Below are positions 38,921 to 47,175 of a stretch of DNA of 64,000 bases, piece after piece. The notes beneath the pieces were generated by a model. It was not told the DNA's origin. It saw only the letters and a list, made by a program, of their open reading frames with translations, and searched no databases. The DNA comes from Rhodopseudomonas telluris (GTDB taxonomy: Bacteria; Pseudomonadota; Alphaproteobacteria; Rhizobiales; Xanthobacteraceae): NCBI RefSeq assembly GCF_042432815.1, contig NZ_JBHLWM010000006.1:1-64000 (forward strand), given 5' to 3'. Every line of letters begins with the position of its first letter. The stretch's first letter is position 1. The translations under genes and the position numbers were made by a program.

Positions 38921-41083
38921 TCAGTTCGCAGGTTGACCGAGCCGGAAGGCATTTTCGACGATCCGCAGCCCGACCCCGCCGCCGAGCGACATCAGCGATT
39001 CCGGGTGGAACTGCACGCCGCCGACCGGCAGCGTCTTGTGCTCGATCGCCATCGCGACTCCGTCCTCGGTCGAGGCAGTGACGGTGAGATCCTTCGGCAT
39101 GTCGTTCATTTCGACATAGAGCGAATGATAGCGGCCGATGGTGATTTCGTTCGGCAGGCCGTGCATCAGCGTGCCGCCACGGACCTGGATCCTCGACGGA
39201 CGGCCATGCGCCGGCTGGGCGAGCTGGCCGAGGGTGCCGCCAAAGTACTCGCCCATCGCCTGCACGCCGAGGCAAACGCCGAAGATCGGCAGCTGCTTGC
39301 CGAGCGCTGTATCGATGGTCGATTTGATGCCGAAATCCTCCGGCCGACCCGGGCCGGGCGACAGCACCAAGAGATCATAGGCATTGTCGGCCAGCATCTT
39401 CTGGGCATGGACGTAGCGCACCACGGTGACCTGGGCGCCGACCTGACGGAAGTAGTCCGCCAGCATGTGCACGAAGCTGTCGTCGTGGTCGATCAGCAGC
39501 ACCTTCTTGCCCGAACCGGTTGCGTCCGGCGCCACCGCCGACAGTGGCTTCGGCGGATCGCCGCGCAGCGCCTGGAACAGCGCTGCGGCCTTGACCTGGC
39601 ATTCCTTGTCCTCGGCGACCGGATCGCTGTCGAACAGACAGGTGGCGCCGACGCGGACTTCGGCGAGGCCGTCCTTCATCCGGATGGTACGAATGGTCAA
39701 GCCGGTGTTAATGGTGCCGTCGAAGCCGACCACGCCGAACGCGCCGGCGTACCAGCGCCGCGGCGTGCGCTCATTGTCCTCGACGAACTGCATCGCCCAC
39801 AGCTTCGGCGCACCGGTGACGGTGACGGCCCAGGCGTGGGTCAGGAACGCGTCGAGCGCGTCGAAACCCGGGCGCAGCATGCCCTCGACGTGGTCGACGG
39901 TGTGGAACAGCTTGGAGTAGGTCTCGATCTGGCGTCGCGCCAGCACCTTGATGGTGCCGGGCACGCAGACCCGCGCCTTGTCGTTGCGATCGACGTCGGT
40001 GCACATGTTGAGCTCGAACTCGTCCTTCTGGGAGTTCAGGAGCTTCTGGATCTGCTCGGCATCGCTGATCGCATCGACGCCGCGCGCGATGGTGCCGGAG
40101 ATCGGGCAGGTCTCGATGCGGCGGCCGTCAGAGCGGACGAACATCTCGGGCGAGGCCGACACCAGGAATTCGCCGTCGCCGAGATTGAGCAGGCCGCCGT
40201 AGGGCGACGGATTGATGCGGCACAGCCGCTTGAACACTTCGGCAGGCGAGCGCTCGCAAGGCTCGCCGAACAGCTGGCCCGGCACCGCCTCGAACAGGTC
40301 GCCACGGGCGAACGCCTCGCGCGCGACCTCGACCACCTTGGCGTATTCGCCCGGCGCGTGGTCGGCAAAACCCTGGCGCCCGGTCTGGGTGTAGACGCTC
40401 TCGCCGGTCGCGGTCGGCAGGCCGGCGGTCGATTTGGCCTTCCAGGCAAACTCATAGGCGATAGTGACGCCGCGGCCGGTGGCGCGGTCATAGGCGAGCA
40501 GCCGGTCCGGCACGTACAATACGATGTCGCGCTGGTCGGCCTCGCGGGCGCGCTTCTGCTCGAGATCCTCGAACTGGAACACCAGATCGTAGGCGAAGGC
40601 CCCGTACAGCCCGAGCATCGGATCGGCCGGCGACGCGAAGGCCGCGACCAGGGCCCGGACGAGCGAGATCGCGCTGGCGCGGCGGGTGCGCTGATCCTCG
40701 TCCACCGGCGCCTCGCCGCGGACGATCCGCCCGCGGATCTTGGTGGCGCAGGCCTGCTCGACCACGATGCTGGGCTCCTCCAGCCGGTCCGACAGGAAAG
40801 CAATCAGGGTCTCGCCGCGCGGATTCAGCGCCTCGATGGCGAACTGGTCGGCCCGCGTGGTCAGCGCCAACGGCGGGTCGGCGAAGCCGAAATCGAAGCT
40901 CTCGTAGCGGCCCGGCACCGTGGTGCCGGACGACAGCATCACGCCGCGACGACGATCCAGCAGATCGATCAGATCATCGAGCGCCTGGCCGCCGGTGAAG
41001 GCCTGCACCGTGCGCGACACGGCGAGACCGGCGGCGGTCTTGTAGTCGCTCTGGGCGGGGAGCGAAAAAACGGTCCTGTTCAT
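38921..41083 (-). CDS. trpE(G): Fused anthranilate synthase (TrpE-TrpG)
   Basis: 720 residues. The chorismate-binding TrpE part (about 1-500) has the CPISGTIARG signature (about 324-333) and WYAGAFGVVGFDG. The TrpG glutamine amidotransferase (about 525-715) has the nucleophile in FGVCLGVQAMGEY and the His-Glu pair in VQFHPES. It converts chorismate and glutamine to anthranilate, the first step of tryptophan synthesis. The single-chain form is typical of Rhizobiales. A leader peptide with tandem Trp codons and a terminator precede it (41125-41250), so it is attenuation-controlled. Confidence 0.97.
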   Translation of the reverse strand: MNRTVFSLPAQSDYKTAAGLAVSRTVQAFTGGQALDDLIDLLDRRRGVMLSSGTTVPGRYESFDFGFADPPLALTTRADQFAIEALNPRGETLIAFLSDRLEEPSIVVEQACATKIRGRIVRGEAPVDEDQRTRRASAISLVRALVAAFASPADPMLGLYGAFAYDLVFQFEDLEQKRAREADQRDIVLYVPDRLLAYDRATGRGVTIAYEFAWKAKSTAGLPTATGESVYTQTGRQGFADHAPGEYAKVVEVAREAFARGDLFEAVPGQLFGEPCERSPAEVFKRLCRINPSPYGGLLNLGDGEFLVSASPEMFVRSDGRRIETCPISGTIARGVDAISDAEQIQKLLNSQKDEFELNMCTDVDRNDKARVCVPGTIKVLARRQIETYSKLFHTVDHVEGMLRPGFDALDAFLTHAWAVTVTGAPKLWAMQFVEDNERTPRRWYAGAFGVVGFDGTINTGLTIRTIRMKDGLAEVRVGATCLFDSDPVAEDKECQVKAAALFQALRGDPPKPLSAVAPDATGSGKKVLLIDHDDSFVHMLADYFRQVGAQVTVVRYVHAQKMLADNAYDLLVLSPGPGRPEDFGIKSTIDTALGKQLPIFGVCLGVQAMGEYFGGTLGQLAQPAHGRPSRIQVRGGTLMHGLPNEITIGRYHSLYVEMNDMPKDLTVTASTEDGVAMAIEHKTLPVGGVQFHPESLMSLGGGVGLRIVENAFRLGQPAN

Positions 41084-41124
41084 GGCATCCTCTTAAGCAA
41101 ATTGCCGGAGGAACGCCACACAGG

Positions 41125-41152
41125 ACAAACGAAAGCCGCCTCGCGTGGCGGC
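41125..41152 (-). terminator. trp attenuator terminator
   Basis: On the minus strand GCCGCC (41152-41147) and GGCGGC (41140-41135) pair around ACGCGA, followed by TTTCGTTT (41134-41127). It is located between trpL and trpE(G). Its left arm also belongs to GGCCGCC, which can pair with GGTGGCC at 41192-41186 as an antiterminator. Confidence 0.85.
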
Positions 41153-41187
41153 CTCAGGACGATCGGAATTCAACGGGATCGCACGGC

Positions 41188-41206
41188 CACCTCTGGTTAC
41201 GAGGTG
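41188..41206 (-). promoter_or_regulatory. trp leader 1:2 pause hairpin
   Basis: CACCTC and GAGGTG pair around a seven-base loop and overlap the trpL stop codon. The second arm (with GGTGGCC) alternatively pairs with the terminator's first arm. A ribosome stalled at the tandem Trp codons would therefore favour read-through. Confidence 0.8.
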
Positions 41207-41250
41207 CGCCACCAACGACGTGAAACGGCGGGCGGGGACAGCGTGCACAT
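41197..41250 (-). CDS. trpL: trp operon leader peptide
   Basis: 17 codons, MCTLSPPAVSRRWWRTS, ending 114 bp before trpE(G). The tandem UGG UGG codons (residues 13-14) are the sensing point: with scarce Trp-tRNA the ribosome stalls there and prevents the terminator at 41125-41152. Rhizobial trpE(G) genes are known to carry such a leader (for example with three Trp codons in Sinorhizobium). The stop lies inside the 1:2 hairpin, as expected. Confidence 0.8.
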   Translation of the reverse strand: MCTLSPPAVSRRWWRTS

Positions 41251-41379
41251 GGAAGCGAGTGCATCATTGGCTCGAGGCCAAGTCAAGAGGCGGACAAGAC
41301 GGGGCTCGTTCGACCAAAGACGCAACGACGCTGTCCACACCTCAACTAAGCTGCATCGATCCCATTGGGATGCAGTGCG

Positions 41380-41574
41380 ATGAGAGTACGGGACGTCATC
41401 CGGCTGATCGAGGACGACGGGTGGACCCATGTCGCGACCCGCGGAAGCCATCGGCAGTACAAGCATCCCTGGAAGCCCGGCCGCGTCACGATTGCAGGCA
41501 AGCCCTCAGACGACCTTGCCCCCGGCACGTTTGCCAGTATCCTGAAGCAGGCGGGCCTGAAGGAGCGGCGCTGA
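41380..41574 (+). CDS. hicA: HicA-type mRNA interferase toxin
   Basis: 64 residues with the double-stranded-RNA-binding-like HicA fold. The catalytic His is H24 in TRGSHRQYKHP, and the C-terminus GKPSDDLAPGTFASILKQAGL is typical. HicA cleaves mRNA when free of HicB. The start at 41380 matches the family opening MRVRDVIRLIEDDGW. Its stop overlaps the hicB start (TGATG), the normal toxin-first order of this family. Confidence 0.95.
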   Translation: MRVRDVIRLIEDDGWTHVATRGSHRQYKHPWKPGRVTIAGKPSDDLAPGTFASILKQAGLKERR

Positions 41575-41780
41575 TGCGCTATGCGGTGGTGATCGAGAAA
41601 GCCGACGGCAACTACTCGGCCTATGTGCCGGACCTGCCCGGCTGCGTTGCGACCGGCGACACCCTTCCGGCGGTCGAAGCCGAGATCCGCGAAGCGATCC
41701 GGTTTCACATCGATGGTTTGAAAGAAGATGGGCTTCCGGTGCCCGCCCCGACCAGCCTGGCCGAATATATCGAGACCTGA
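41574..41780 (+). CDS. hicB: HicB-type antitoxin
   Basis: 68 residues with the HicB partial RNase H-like domain (MRYAVVIEKADGNYSAYVPD, LPGCVATGDT, EIREAIRFHIDGLKEDG). The C-terminal DNA-binding ribbon or helix-turn-helix of longer HicB proteins is absent, so it neutralises HicA but may not itself bind DNA strongly. Its start overlaps the hicA stop. Confidence 0.95.
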   Translation: MRYAVVIEKADGNYSAYVPDLPGCVATGDTLPAVEAEIREAIRFHIDGLKEDGLPVPAPTSLAEYIET

Positions 41781-42092
41781 AAACCCGGTCTGTCGAGGAA
41801 CGCTTCCGCCCCACTCGCATTCTATCCCCGCATGCCGGGTGACAACCGGCCGTAACGGGGAATGGCGGACGCAGCTTATTTTGCCGGTTTCTGGCTGCGA
41901 CATCAACGTATTGGTACGCGCTGACGCCTAACCTGTTCTCGGCATGCATCCCTCCCGCGGCCTCGCGGAGCCTGGGGATAACGGTGATAAGTCACGCCGA
42001 AACGGCGTCCGCCACGATTGCGAGGAACTTGCGCCGCGATCGCCGCATTTGTGTCCCCTGTTAGCACCGCAGCATGATCAGTGGGACAACTC
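41781..42092. other. Gene-free interval after hicAB
   Basis: 312 bp without a convincing reading frame. It holds the promoter region for the small gene at 42093. No repeat arm of the dispersed families and no RNA motif was recognised. Confidence 0.45.
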
Positions 42093-42269
42093 ATGCCGAC
42101 TTTGTTGGACAAGCAGATCGACCGCATTGTCGCCGAGAGCGGCGGCAGCATGCATGAGGCGCTGCGCGCGCTGATGCAGGTGAACGAACACCTCGAGGCC
42201 GAACTGGCGCGGATGCGCGCCGCCGTCATCTTCAGCCACGCCAGCGGTGAGGGCGAGTGGCTGCATTAG
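42093..42269 (+). CDS. Small helical hypothetical protein
   Basis: 58 residues, MPTLLDKQIDRIVAESGG, mainly one amphipathic helix (about 20-46, HEALRALMQVNEHLEAELARMR) that could form a coiled coil. GGGA lies about 8 bases before the ATG; an in-frame GTG at 42081 is also possible. It converges on the PhnA-like gene with 9 bp between stops. No function recognised. Confidence 0.55.
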   Translation: MPTLLDKQIDRIVAESGGSMHEALRALMQVNEHLEAELARMRAAVIFSHASGEGEWLH

Positions 42270-42278
42270 CCGCAGCCG

Positions 42279-42497
42279 TCACGACTTCTTCAGAAATTCC
42301 GTCCGCAGCACCAGGCCCTTGATCTTGTCGGTGCGGCCTTCGATTTCGTCTTCATTGTCGGTGAGGCGGATGCCGCGGATCACGGTGCCGCGCTTCAGCA
42401 CGGTGGAAGACCCCTTCAGCTTCAAATCCTTGATGATCGTGACGTTGTCGCCGTCGGCGAGCAGCGTCCCGTTGCTGTCCCTGACCTTGATGTCCAT
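42279..42497 (-). CDS. PhnA-domain protein (C-terminal domain only)
   Basis: 72 residues corresponding to the SH3-like C-terminal domain of PhnA (VRDSNGTLLADGDNVTIIKD, LKGSSTVLKRGTVIRGIRLT). The N-terminal zinc ribbon of full-length PhnA is missing, as in many short homologues. Despite the name, a role in phosphonate use is not established. No phn genes are nearby. Confidence 0.88.
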   Translation of the reverse strand: MDIKVRDSNGTLLADGDNVTIIKDLKLKGSSTVLKRGTVIRGIRLTDNEDEIEGRTDKIKGLVLRTEFLKKS

Positions 42498-42640
42498 GCG
42501 GAGCCTTTCGGTGATGCGTGCCGCACGGTCGCACGGCGCGGGAACTCAAAGCAGGAAAGTGGCCGGCGGGCAATGTCCGCGGCCAGTCCCGACATGACGG
42601 CGGGGCGGATTGCTCCGCGCCGCCGCTCGTTGGAAACCGA

Positions 42641-43330
42641 TCAGAACTTGTAGGTGATGCCGGTGCCGACCAGCCAGGGATCGAGGTTGACCTTGCCGGT
42701 CACCGGGACATTGCCGGCCAGCGTGCCGTTCCACTCCGGCCGCAGCCAGATCTTCTTGACGTCGACGTTCCAGCCCCAGTGCTTGTCGAACATGTAGTCG
42801 AAGCCGATCTGAGCGACCGGCGCGAAGCTGTCCTTGAGGTGGCTTTCGATGACGGTGCCGCCGGCCGCCTTCTGGCTGAAGAAGAAGGTGTAGTTCACGC
42901 CGGCGCCGATATACGGCTTGAACGCGCCGAAATCGGTGAAGTGATATTGCAGCGTCAGGGTCGGCGGCAGCAGCCAGGACTTGCCGACGTCGATGCCGTT
43001 GAGCGCATCCGTGCCGGAAATGCTGTGGCGGGTGACGCCGAGGATCAGTTCGGCCGCGATGTTGCGGTTGAAGAAGTAGGAAATGTCGAGCTCGGGCACC
43101 ACCGCATCGGAGGTCTTCAGGGACGAGCCGGGGACCTGATTGACGTAGCCGGAATCGCGCGGGATCACGCCGAGCACGCGCAGGCGGATCATCCAGGGAT
43201 TCCATTCTTCGACGACCGGCGCCTTGTAGACAGGACGCGCGGCGAGGTCGGCCGCGACCGCGGAAGTCGGCAGGCCGTTCAGTGCCGCCGCCATTGCCAG
43301 CGCCGATACTGCAGTGAGAAATTTGGTCAT
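42641..43330 (-). CDS. ompW: OmpW-family outer-membrane protein
   Basis: 229 residues with a signal peptide (MTKFLTAVSALAMAAALNGL..AVAA, about 1-27), followed by an eight-strand barrel pattern. The OmpW signatures PTLTLQYHF (about 122-130), KPYIGAGVNYTFFF (about 138-151) and DVKKIWLRPEW (about 185-195) are present, and the protein ends ITYKF with the terminal Phe. It forms a narrow hydrophobic channel in the outer membrane. A perfect FixK/FNR dyad lies 79 bp upstream, which fits the known oxygen control of ompW in other bacteria. Confidence 0.93.
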   Translation of the reverse strand: MTKFLTAVSALAMAAALNGLPTSAVAADLAARPVYKAPVVEEWNPWMIRLRVLGVIPRDSGYVNQVPGSSLKTSDAVVPELDISYFFNRNIAAELILGVTRHSISGTDALNGIDVGKSWLLPPTLTLQYHFTDFGAFKPYIGAGVNYTFFFSQKAAGGTVIESHLKDSFAPVAQIGFDYMFDKHWGWNVDVKKIWLRPEWNGTLAGNVPVTGKVNLDPWLVGTGITYKF

Positions 43331-43408
43331 AGGTGCCCCATTAAGGTTCAGTCGCATGGGCTGAAGCCCACACTTGCGAGCACAGATGCCTCCGAGTGGC
43401 ACTCGGGA

Positions 43409-43422
43409 TTGATCTCGATCAA
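43409..43422. promoter_or_regulatory. FixK/FNR-type box upstream of ompW
   Basis: TTGATCTCGATCAA, a perfect TTGAT-N4-ATCAA dyad, lies 79 bp before the ompW start. This is near the position of a class II activator site if the transcript starts about 40 bp downstream. Confidence 0.75.
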
Positions 43423-43579
43423 ATCGGCGGGGCGAGTTGTCGCACCTGTCCGGCACCCGTGTCGTCCGGGCAACAGATTCTCAGGCGAGTCGCGACTGGG
43501 CTGAAAAATTTGACGTGCAACAATGATTTGTGTCGCGCGACGCGTGCGTGCGCGCCCCGTCCGTTCGAACCGCGCTCAC

Positions 43580-43834
43580 TCAGGGGCGGCTTGGATTCTG
43601 CATCATGTATTCGCCGAGATTGCGCTGGGCGCGATTGGCGCGGGTGATGGAATTGGAGCGCTGGACGTCGCGGTCGCGGCGGCAGGCGACGTATTCGGAC
43701 GAACCGACCGCAACGCCGTTCTGCTTGCAGAACGCATCGTCGTCGCCGAGATCTGTCGGCGCGTCATTGCGGCTGGCGCAGCCGGCGAGTGCGACGGCGG
43801 CGAAGGTCAGGGCGATCAGCGTTCTAGGCAACAT
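43580..43834 (-). CDS. Small lipoprotein
   Basis: 84 residues. The lipobox LAGC (cysteine at 19) follows a hydrophobic leader (MLPRTLIALTFAAVA). The mature part is hydrophilic with two further cysteines (DAFCKQNGVAVGSSEYVACRRDRD) that may form a disulfide, and an Arg/Asn-rich end. Similar short lipoproteins of unknown role occur across Rhizobiales. Confidence 0.8.
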   Translation of the reverse strand: MLPRTLIALTFAAVALAGCASRNDAPTDLGDDDAFCKQNGVAVGSSEYVACRRDRDVQRSNSITRANRAQRNLGEYMMQNPSRP

Positions 43835-43852
43835 GTATGACCCCGAAAGTTC

Positions 43853-43954
43853 GTCACTCCGGGGCGCGGGCGCAGCTCGCGAACCCGGAATCCATACTCA
43901 CCGGCAGGGGTCATGGATTCCGGATTCGCCGCGATGCGGCGCCCCGGAATGACG
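43853..43954. repeat. Dispersed inverted repeat, GTCATTCCGGG type
   Basis: Third and shortest copy of the 10807 family: GTCACTCCGGGGCGCG..AACCCGGAATCCATAC at the left; CATGGATTCCGGATTCGCC..GGCGCCCCGGAATGACG at the right. Confidence 0.85.
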
Positions 43955-44019
43955 TTGATAGGCCGTGCCTGTTTACCGCGAATTGCGGGCTTTGTAAGTC
44001 CGCAATCGCAAGGGCTTCC

Positions 44020-44136
44020 GTCATTGCGAGAAGCACGGCGACGAAGCAACCCAGCCCCGTGCACGGGGGCGGGATTGCTTCGCGGAGCCGGTCATCGGGC
44101 GGCGTTTCGCGCCGACCCGTTGGCTCGCAAGGACGA
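44020..44136. repeat. Dispersed inverted repeat, GTCATTGCG type (diverged)
   Basis: GTCATTGCGAGAAGCACGG and GACGAAGCAACCCAGCCC..GGGATTGCTTCGCGGAGCC, ending GGCTCGCAAGGACG. The arms have more mismatches than in the copies at 27-30 kb. Confidence 0.75.
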
Positions 44137-44145
44137 AGAAGCCGC

Positions 44146-46056
44146 TCAGCCGTGGCTCTTCAGCGCCGACGAGATATCGTCGAGCGCTGTCGGATCTTCG
44201 ATCGTGGCGGGCATCGTCCAGGCGTCGCCGTCCGCGATCTTCTTGATGGTGCCGCGCAGGATCTTGCCGGAGCGGGTCTTGGGCAGCCGCGGCACGGTGA
44301 TGGCCAGCTTGAACGCTGCGACCGGTCCGAGCTTGTCGCGGACCAGCTTGACGATCTCCTTCTCGATCTCAGCGTGGTCACGGGTGACGCCGCTCTTCAG
44401 CACGATCAGCCCGCACGGGACCTCGCCCTTGATGGTGTCGTTGATGCCGAGCACGGCGCATTCGGCGACGTCCGGATGCGAGGCGAGAATTTCCTCCATG
44501 CCGCCAGTCGAGAGCCGGTGACCGGCGACGTTGATGATGTCGTCGGTGCGGCCCATCACGAAGACGTAGCCGTCTTCGTCCAGATAACCGGCATCGGAGG
44601 TTTTGTAGTAGCCGGGGAAGTCGGCGAAGTAGCTCTCGCGGCAGCGCTCGTCCTGCTGCCACAGCGTCGGCAGATTGCCGGGCGGCAGCGGCAGCTTGAT
44701 CACGATCGAGCCCATCGCGCCGGGCGCGACCGGCTTGGCGCCCTCGTCGACGACTTCGAGCTTGTAGCCGGGCATCGGCACGGTCGGCGAGCCGTGCTTG
44801 ACGGGCAGCAGGCCGAGGCCGACCGGATTGCCGGCGATGCACCAGCCGGTTTCGGTCTGCCACCAGTGATCGATCACCGGCACCTTGAGTTGCTGCTCGG
44901 CCCATTCCACCGTCGGCGGATCGGCGCGTTCGCCCGCCAGGAACAGCGTGCGGAATTTCGACAGATCGTACTTACGAATAAAATCGCCGTTGCCGTCCTC
45001 CTTGCGGATGGCCCGGAAGGCGGTCGGCGCCGTGAACAGCGCAACCGCGCCGTGTTCGGAAATCACCCGCCAGAACGCGCCGGCGTCCGGCGTGCCGACC
45101 GGCTTGCCTTCGTACATGATCGAGGTCGCGCCGTGGATCAGCGGGCCGTAGATGATGTAGCTGTGGCCAACCACCCAGCCGATATCGGAGGCACACCACC
45201 ACACCTCGCCGGGCTTCACGCCGTAGAGGTTCTCCATCGACCATTTCAGCGCGACCAGGTGGCCGCCATTGTCGCGCACCACGCCCTTCGGCTTACCGGT
45301 CGTGCCCGAGGTGTAGAGGATGTAGAGCGGATCGGTAGCGTCGACGGCGACGCAGTCGGCGGCCTTGCCGGCCGCGAGCGCCTCGCTGCGCAGCTTGCCC
45401 CAGTCGTGATCGCGGCCTTCCTTCAGCTCGCAGTCCTGCTGCGGACGCTTCAGGATGATGCAGGCGTCCGGCTTGACCGAAGCGAGTTCGATCGCTTCGT
45501 CGAGCAGCGGCTTGTACTTGACGATGCGGCCGGGCTCGATGCCGCAGCTCGCCGAAAGGATCAGCTTCGGCTTGGCGTCGTCGATGCGGGTGGCGAGTTC
45601 TTTCGCCGCAAAGCCGCCGAACACCACTGAATGCACCGCGCCGATGCGCGCGCAGGCCAGCATCGCCACCATCGATTCCGGCACCATCGGCATGTACAGA
45701 ATGACGCGGTCACCCTTCTGCACGCCGAAGTCCTGCATGATCGCCGCGAGCGCCTGCACCTCGCGCAGCATCTCGGCATAGGTGAACTGGCTGATCGTGC
45801 CGGTCAGTGGCGAGTCGTGAATCAGCGCGACCTGATCGGCGCGGCCACCCGCGACATGACGGTCGAGCGCATTGTAGCAGGTATTGACCTTGGCGCCCGG
45901 AAACCAGCGGCCGTACAGGCCGAGCGAGGCGTCGAACACCTTGGTGGGCGGCTCGATCCAGTCGATCTCGCGGGCGACTTCACCCCAGAAGCCCTCCGGA
46001 TCGGCCAGCGAGCGGGCATGGACCTCGTGATAACGACTCTTGTCATGCATATTCAT
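44146..46056 (-). CDS. prpE: Propionyl-CoA synthetase (acyl-CoA synthetase, AMP-forming)
   Basis: 636 residues. The adenylate-forming signature is YTSGTTGKPKGVVRD (about 267-281), and the C-terminal catalytic lysine lies in LPKTRSGKILRGT (about 592-604). The N-terminal ACAS domain begins YHEVHARSLADPEGFWGEVA. Overall features such as WWCASDIGWVVGHSYIIYGPL place it with PrpE/acetyl-CoA synthetases; the shorter length than Acs (about 650) and the DNGGHLVALKWSM stretch favour PrpE. It activates propionate, and probably other short acids, to the CoA ester. Confidence 0.88.
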   Translation of the reverse strand: MNMHDKSRYHEVHARSLADPEGFWGEVAREIDWIEPPTKVFDASLGLYGRWFPGAKVNTCYNALDRHVAGGRADQVALIHDSPLTGTISQFTYAEMLREVQALAAIMQDFGVQKGDRVILYMPMVPESMVAMLACARIGAVHSVVFGGFAAKELATRIDDAKPKLILSASCGIEPGRIVKYKPLLDEAIELASVKPDACIILKRPQQDCELKEGRDHDWGKLRSEALAAGKAADCVAVDATDPLYILYTSGTTGKPKGVVRDNGGHLVALKWSMENLYGVKPGEVWWCASDIGWVVGHSYIIYGPLIHGATSIMYEGKPVGTPDAGAFWRVISEHGAVALFTAPTAFRAIRKEDGNGDFIRKYDLSKFRTLFLAGERADPPTVEWAEQQLKVPVIDHWWQTETGWCIAGNPVGLGLLPVKHGSPTVPMPGYKLEVVDEGAKPVAPGAMGSIVIKLPLPPGNLPTLWQQDERCRESYFADFPGYYKTSDAGYLDEDGYVFVMGRTDDIINVAGHRLSTGGMEEILASHPDVAECAVLGINDTIKGEVPCGLIVLKSGVTRDHAEIEKEIVKLVRDKLGPVAAFKLAITVPRLPKTRSGKILRGTIKKIADGDAWTMPATIEDPTALDDISSALKSHG

Positions 46057-46193
46057 GGCGTCGCACTCCCATGTTTTCGGGCGGTTTGGCCCGCCATGTC
46101 CAGCTTTTAGGCGGCGCTGGCAACCCCGCCTTTGTTCCTAATCAACCCCGCCGCAAGCTGCGTTTCAAGTGGGAAGCCGGCACGCAGCGCCAC

Positions 46194-46976
46194 TCAGTTG
46201 CCGTCGCTCCCGGTAAGCTGTTGCAGCCGCGCCTTCATCTCCGCCCGCAAGTCGTAACCCGGCCGCCCGAACGCGCTATTCCGACGCGCGAGAAAACCGT
46301 CCTGCGCCCGCTTCAGCGACTGCAACTCCTTTGGAGTAAGTTTGGCGTCCTGCGCGATGCGGACGAAGCGCGCGTTGATCTCGCGGTCGAGATTGGCGAG
46401 GTCGCGGTCGGCGCAGATCGCCTTCTCGACGGCGCGGCGCGCCCGGCGGCAATCGAAGCTCGGCTTACCGTCGACCGCCTTCTGGGCACCGAGTCGCTCC
46501 AGCTCCATCGCCAGCGATTTGTGATTGGCGCGCGCCGCGGCGTGGTCCGGCTGCAGCTTCAACGCCGCCGAGAAATCCAGCAGCGCCTTGGGGCGATCGC
46601 CCTTCAGGCGCCAGGCTTCGCCGCGCGCGTTGAGCACGTCGGGCTGTTTCGGATCGAGCCGCAATGCGTCGTCGTAGTCCACGAGCGCGCGATCGACCTG
46701 CCCGCTCCGCGCCAGCGCGTCGCCACGCGCGACCAGCGCCTTGATGCGATCGTCGCGCTCGATCTTGCGGCTGGCGAGCAGCCGGCCGCACAGCGCTATC
46801 GTGCGATCCGCCTCCTCCGGTTGGGCCGCAGAGGCGAGGCATGGCGCCGGATCGACGGTCGGATCGTCGATGGCCTCGGGCGTGGTGGCAAGGGCGGAGC
46901 GCGTCGCCGCAACGCTCATCACCGCGATGATGATCAACATCGAGCTAATTGACATGCGACGTAGCAACTTCATCAT
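46194..46976 (-). CDS. Exported TPR protein with DUF1311/LprI-like C-terminus
   Basis: 260 residues. An N-terminal signal/anchor (about 8-30) precedes TPR-like repeats (about 55-150, RGDALARSGQVDRALVDYDDALRLDP and RGEAWRLKGDRPKALLDFSAALKL). A DUF1311 domain follows (about 168-250) with FDCRRARRAVEKAICADRDLANLDREI and its two cysteines. DUF1311 includes the lysozyme inhibitor LprI and other periplasmic proteins. The TPR part suggests protein binding. Several Met codons lie near the start; 46976 is the first after the repeat region. Confidence 0.8.
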   Translation of the reverse strand: MMKLLRRMSISSMLIIIAVMSVAATRSALATTPEAIDDPTVDPAPCLASAAQPEEADRTIALCGRLLASRKIERDDRIKALVARGDALARSGQVDRALVDYDDALRLDPKQPDVLNARGEAWRLKGDRPKALLDFSAALKLQPDHAAARANHKSLAMELERLGAQKAVDGKPSFDCRRARRAVEKAICADRDLANLDREINARFVRIAQDAKLTPKELQSLKRAQDGFLARRNSAFGRPGYDLRAEMKARLQQLTGSDGN

Positions 46977-47014
46977 ATTCACCAAGCGGCCGATGTTCTT
47001 GTCCGGTCGTTGCC

Positions 47015-47119
47015 CCTCATCCTGAGGAGCGGCCGTCAGGCCGCGTCTCGAAGGATGAGCCGGCACGGCCGTGCCACCTCTTGGTTCGAGACGGCGCAAA
47101 GCGCCTCCTCACCATGAGG
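47015..47119. repeat. Dispersed inverted repeat, CTCATCCTGAGGAGC type
   Basis: CTCATCCTGAGGAGC..GCGTCTCGAAGGATGAG at the left; TTGGTTCGAGACGGCGC..GCGCCTCCTCACCATGAGG at the right. Nearly the same as 48058-48164. Confidence 0.88.
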
Positions 47120-47175
47120 CTCCAACCCGGTGCGAGGATCGGCTGGCGAAGTGCGCATCTTGCAACAGCATCTCC

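Noticed and set aside
38921..41250. hicAB as part of the trp operon
   Set aside because: hicAB is transcribed in the opposite direction from trpL and has its own start region; the closeness appears incidental.
42279..42497. Phosphonate utilisation locus suggested by the PhnA-like protein
   Set aside because: No C-P lyase or phosphonate transporter genes nearby, and the family is not proven to act in phosphonate use.
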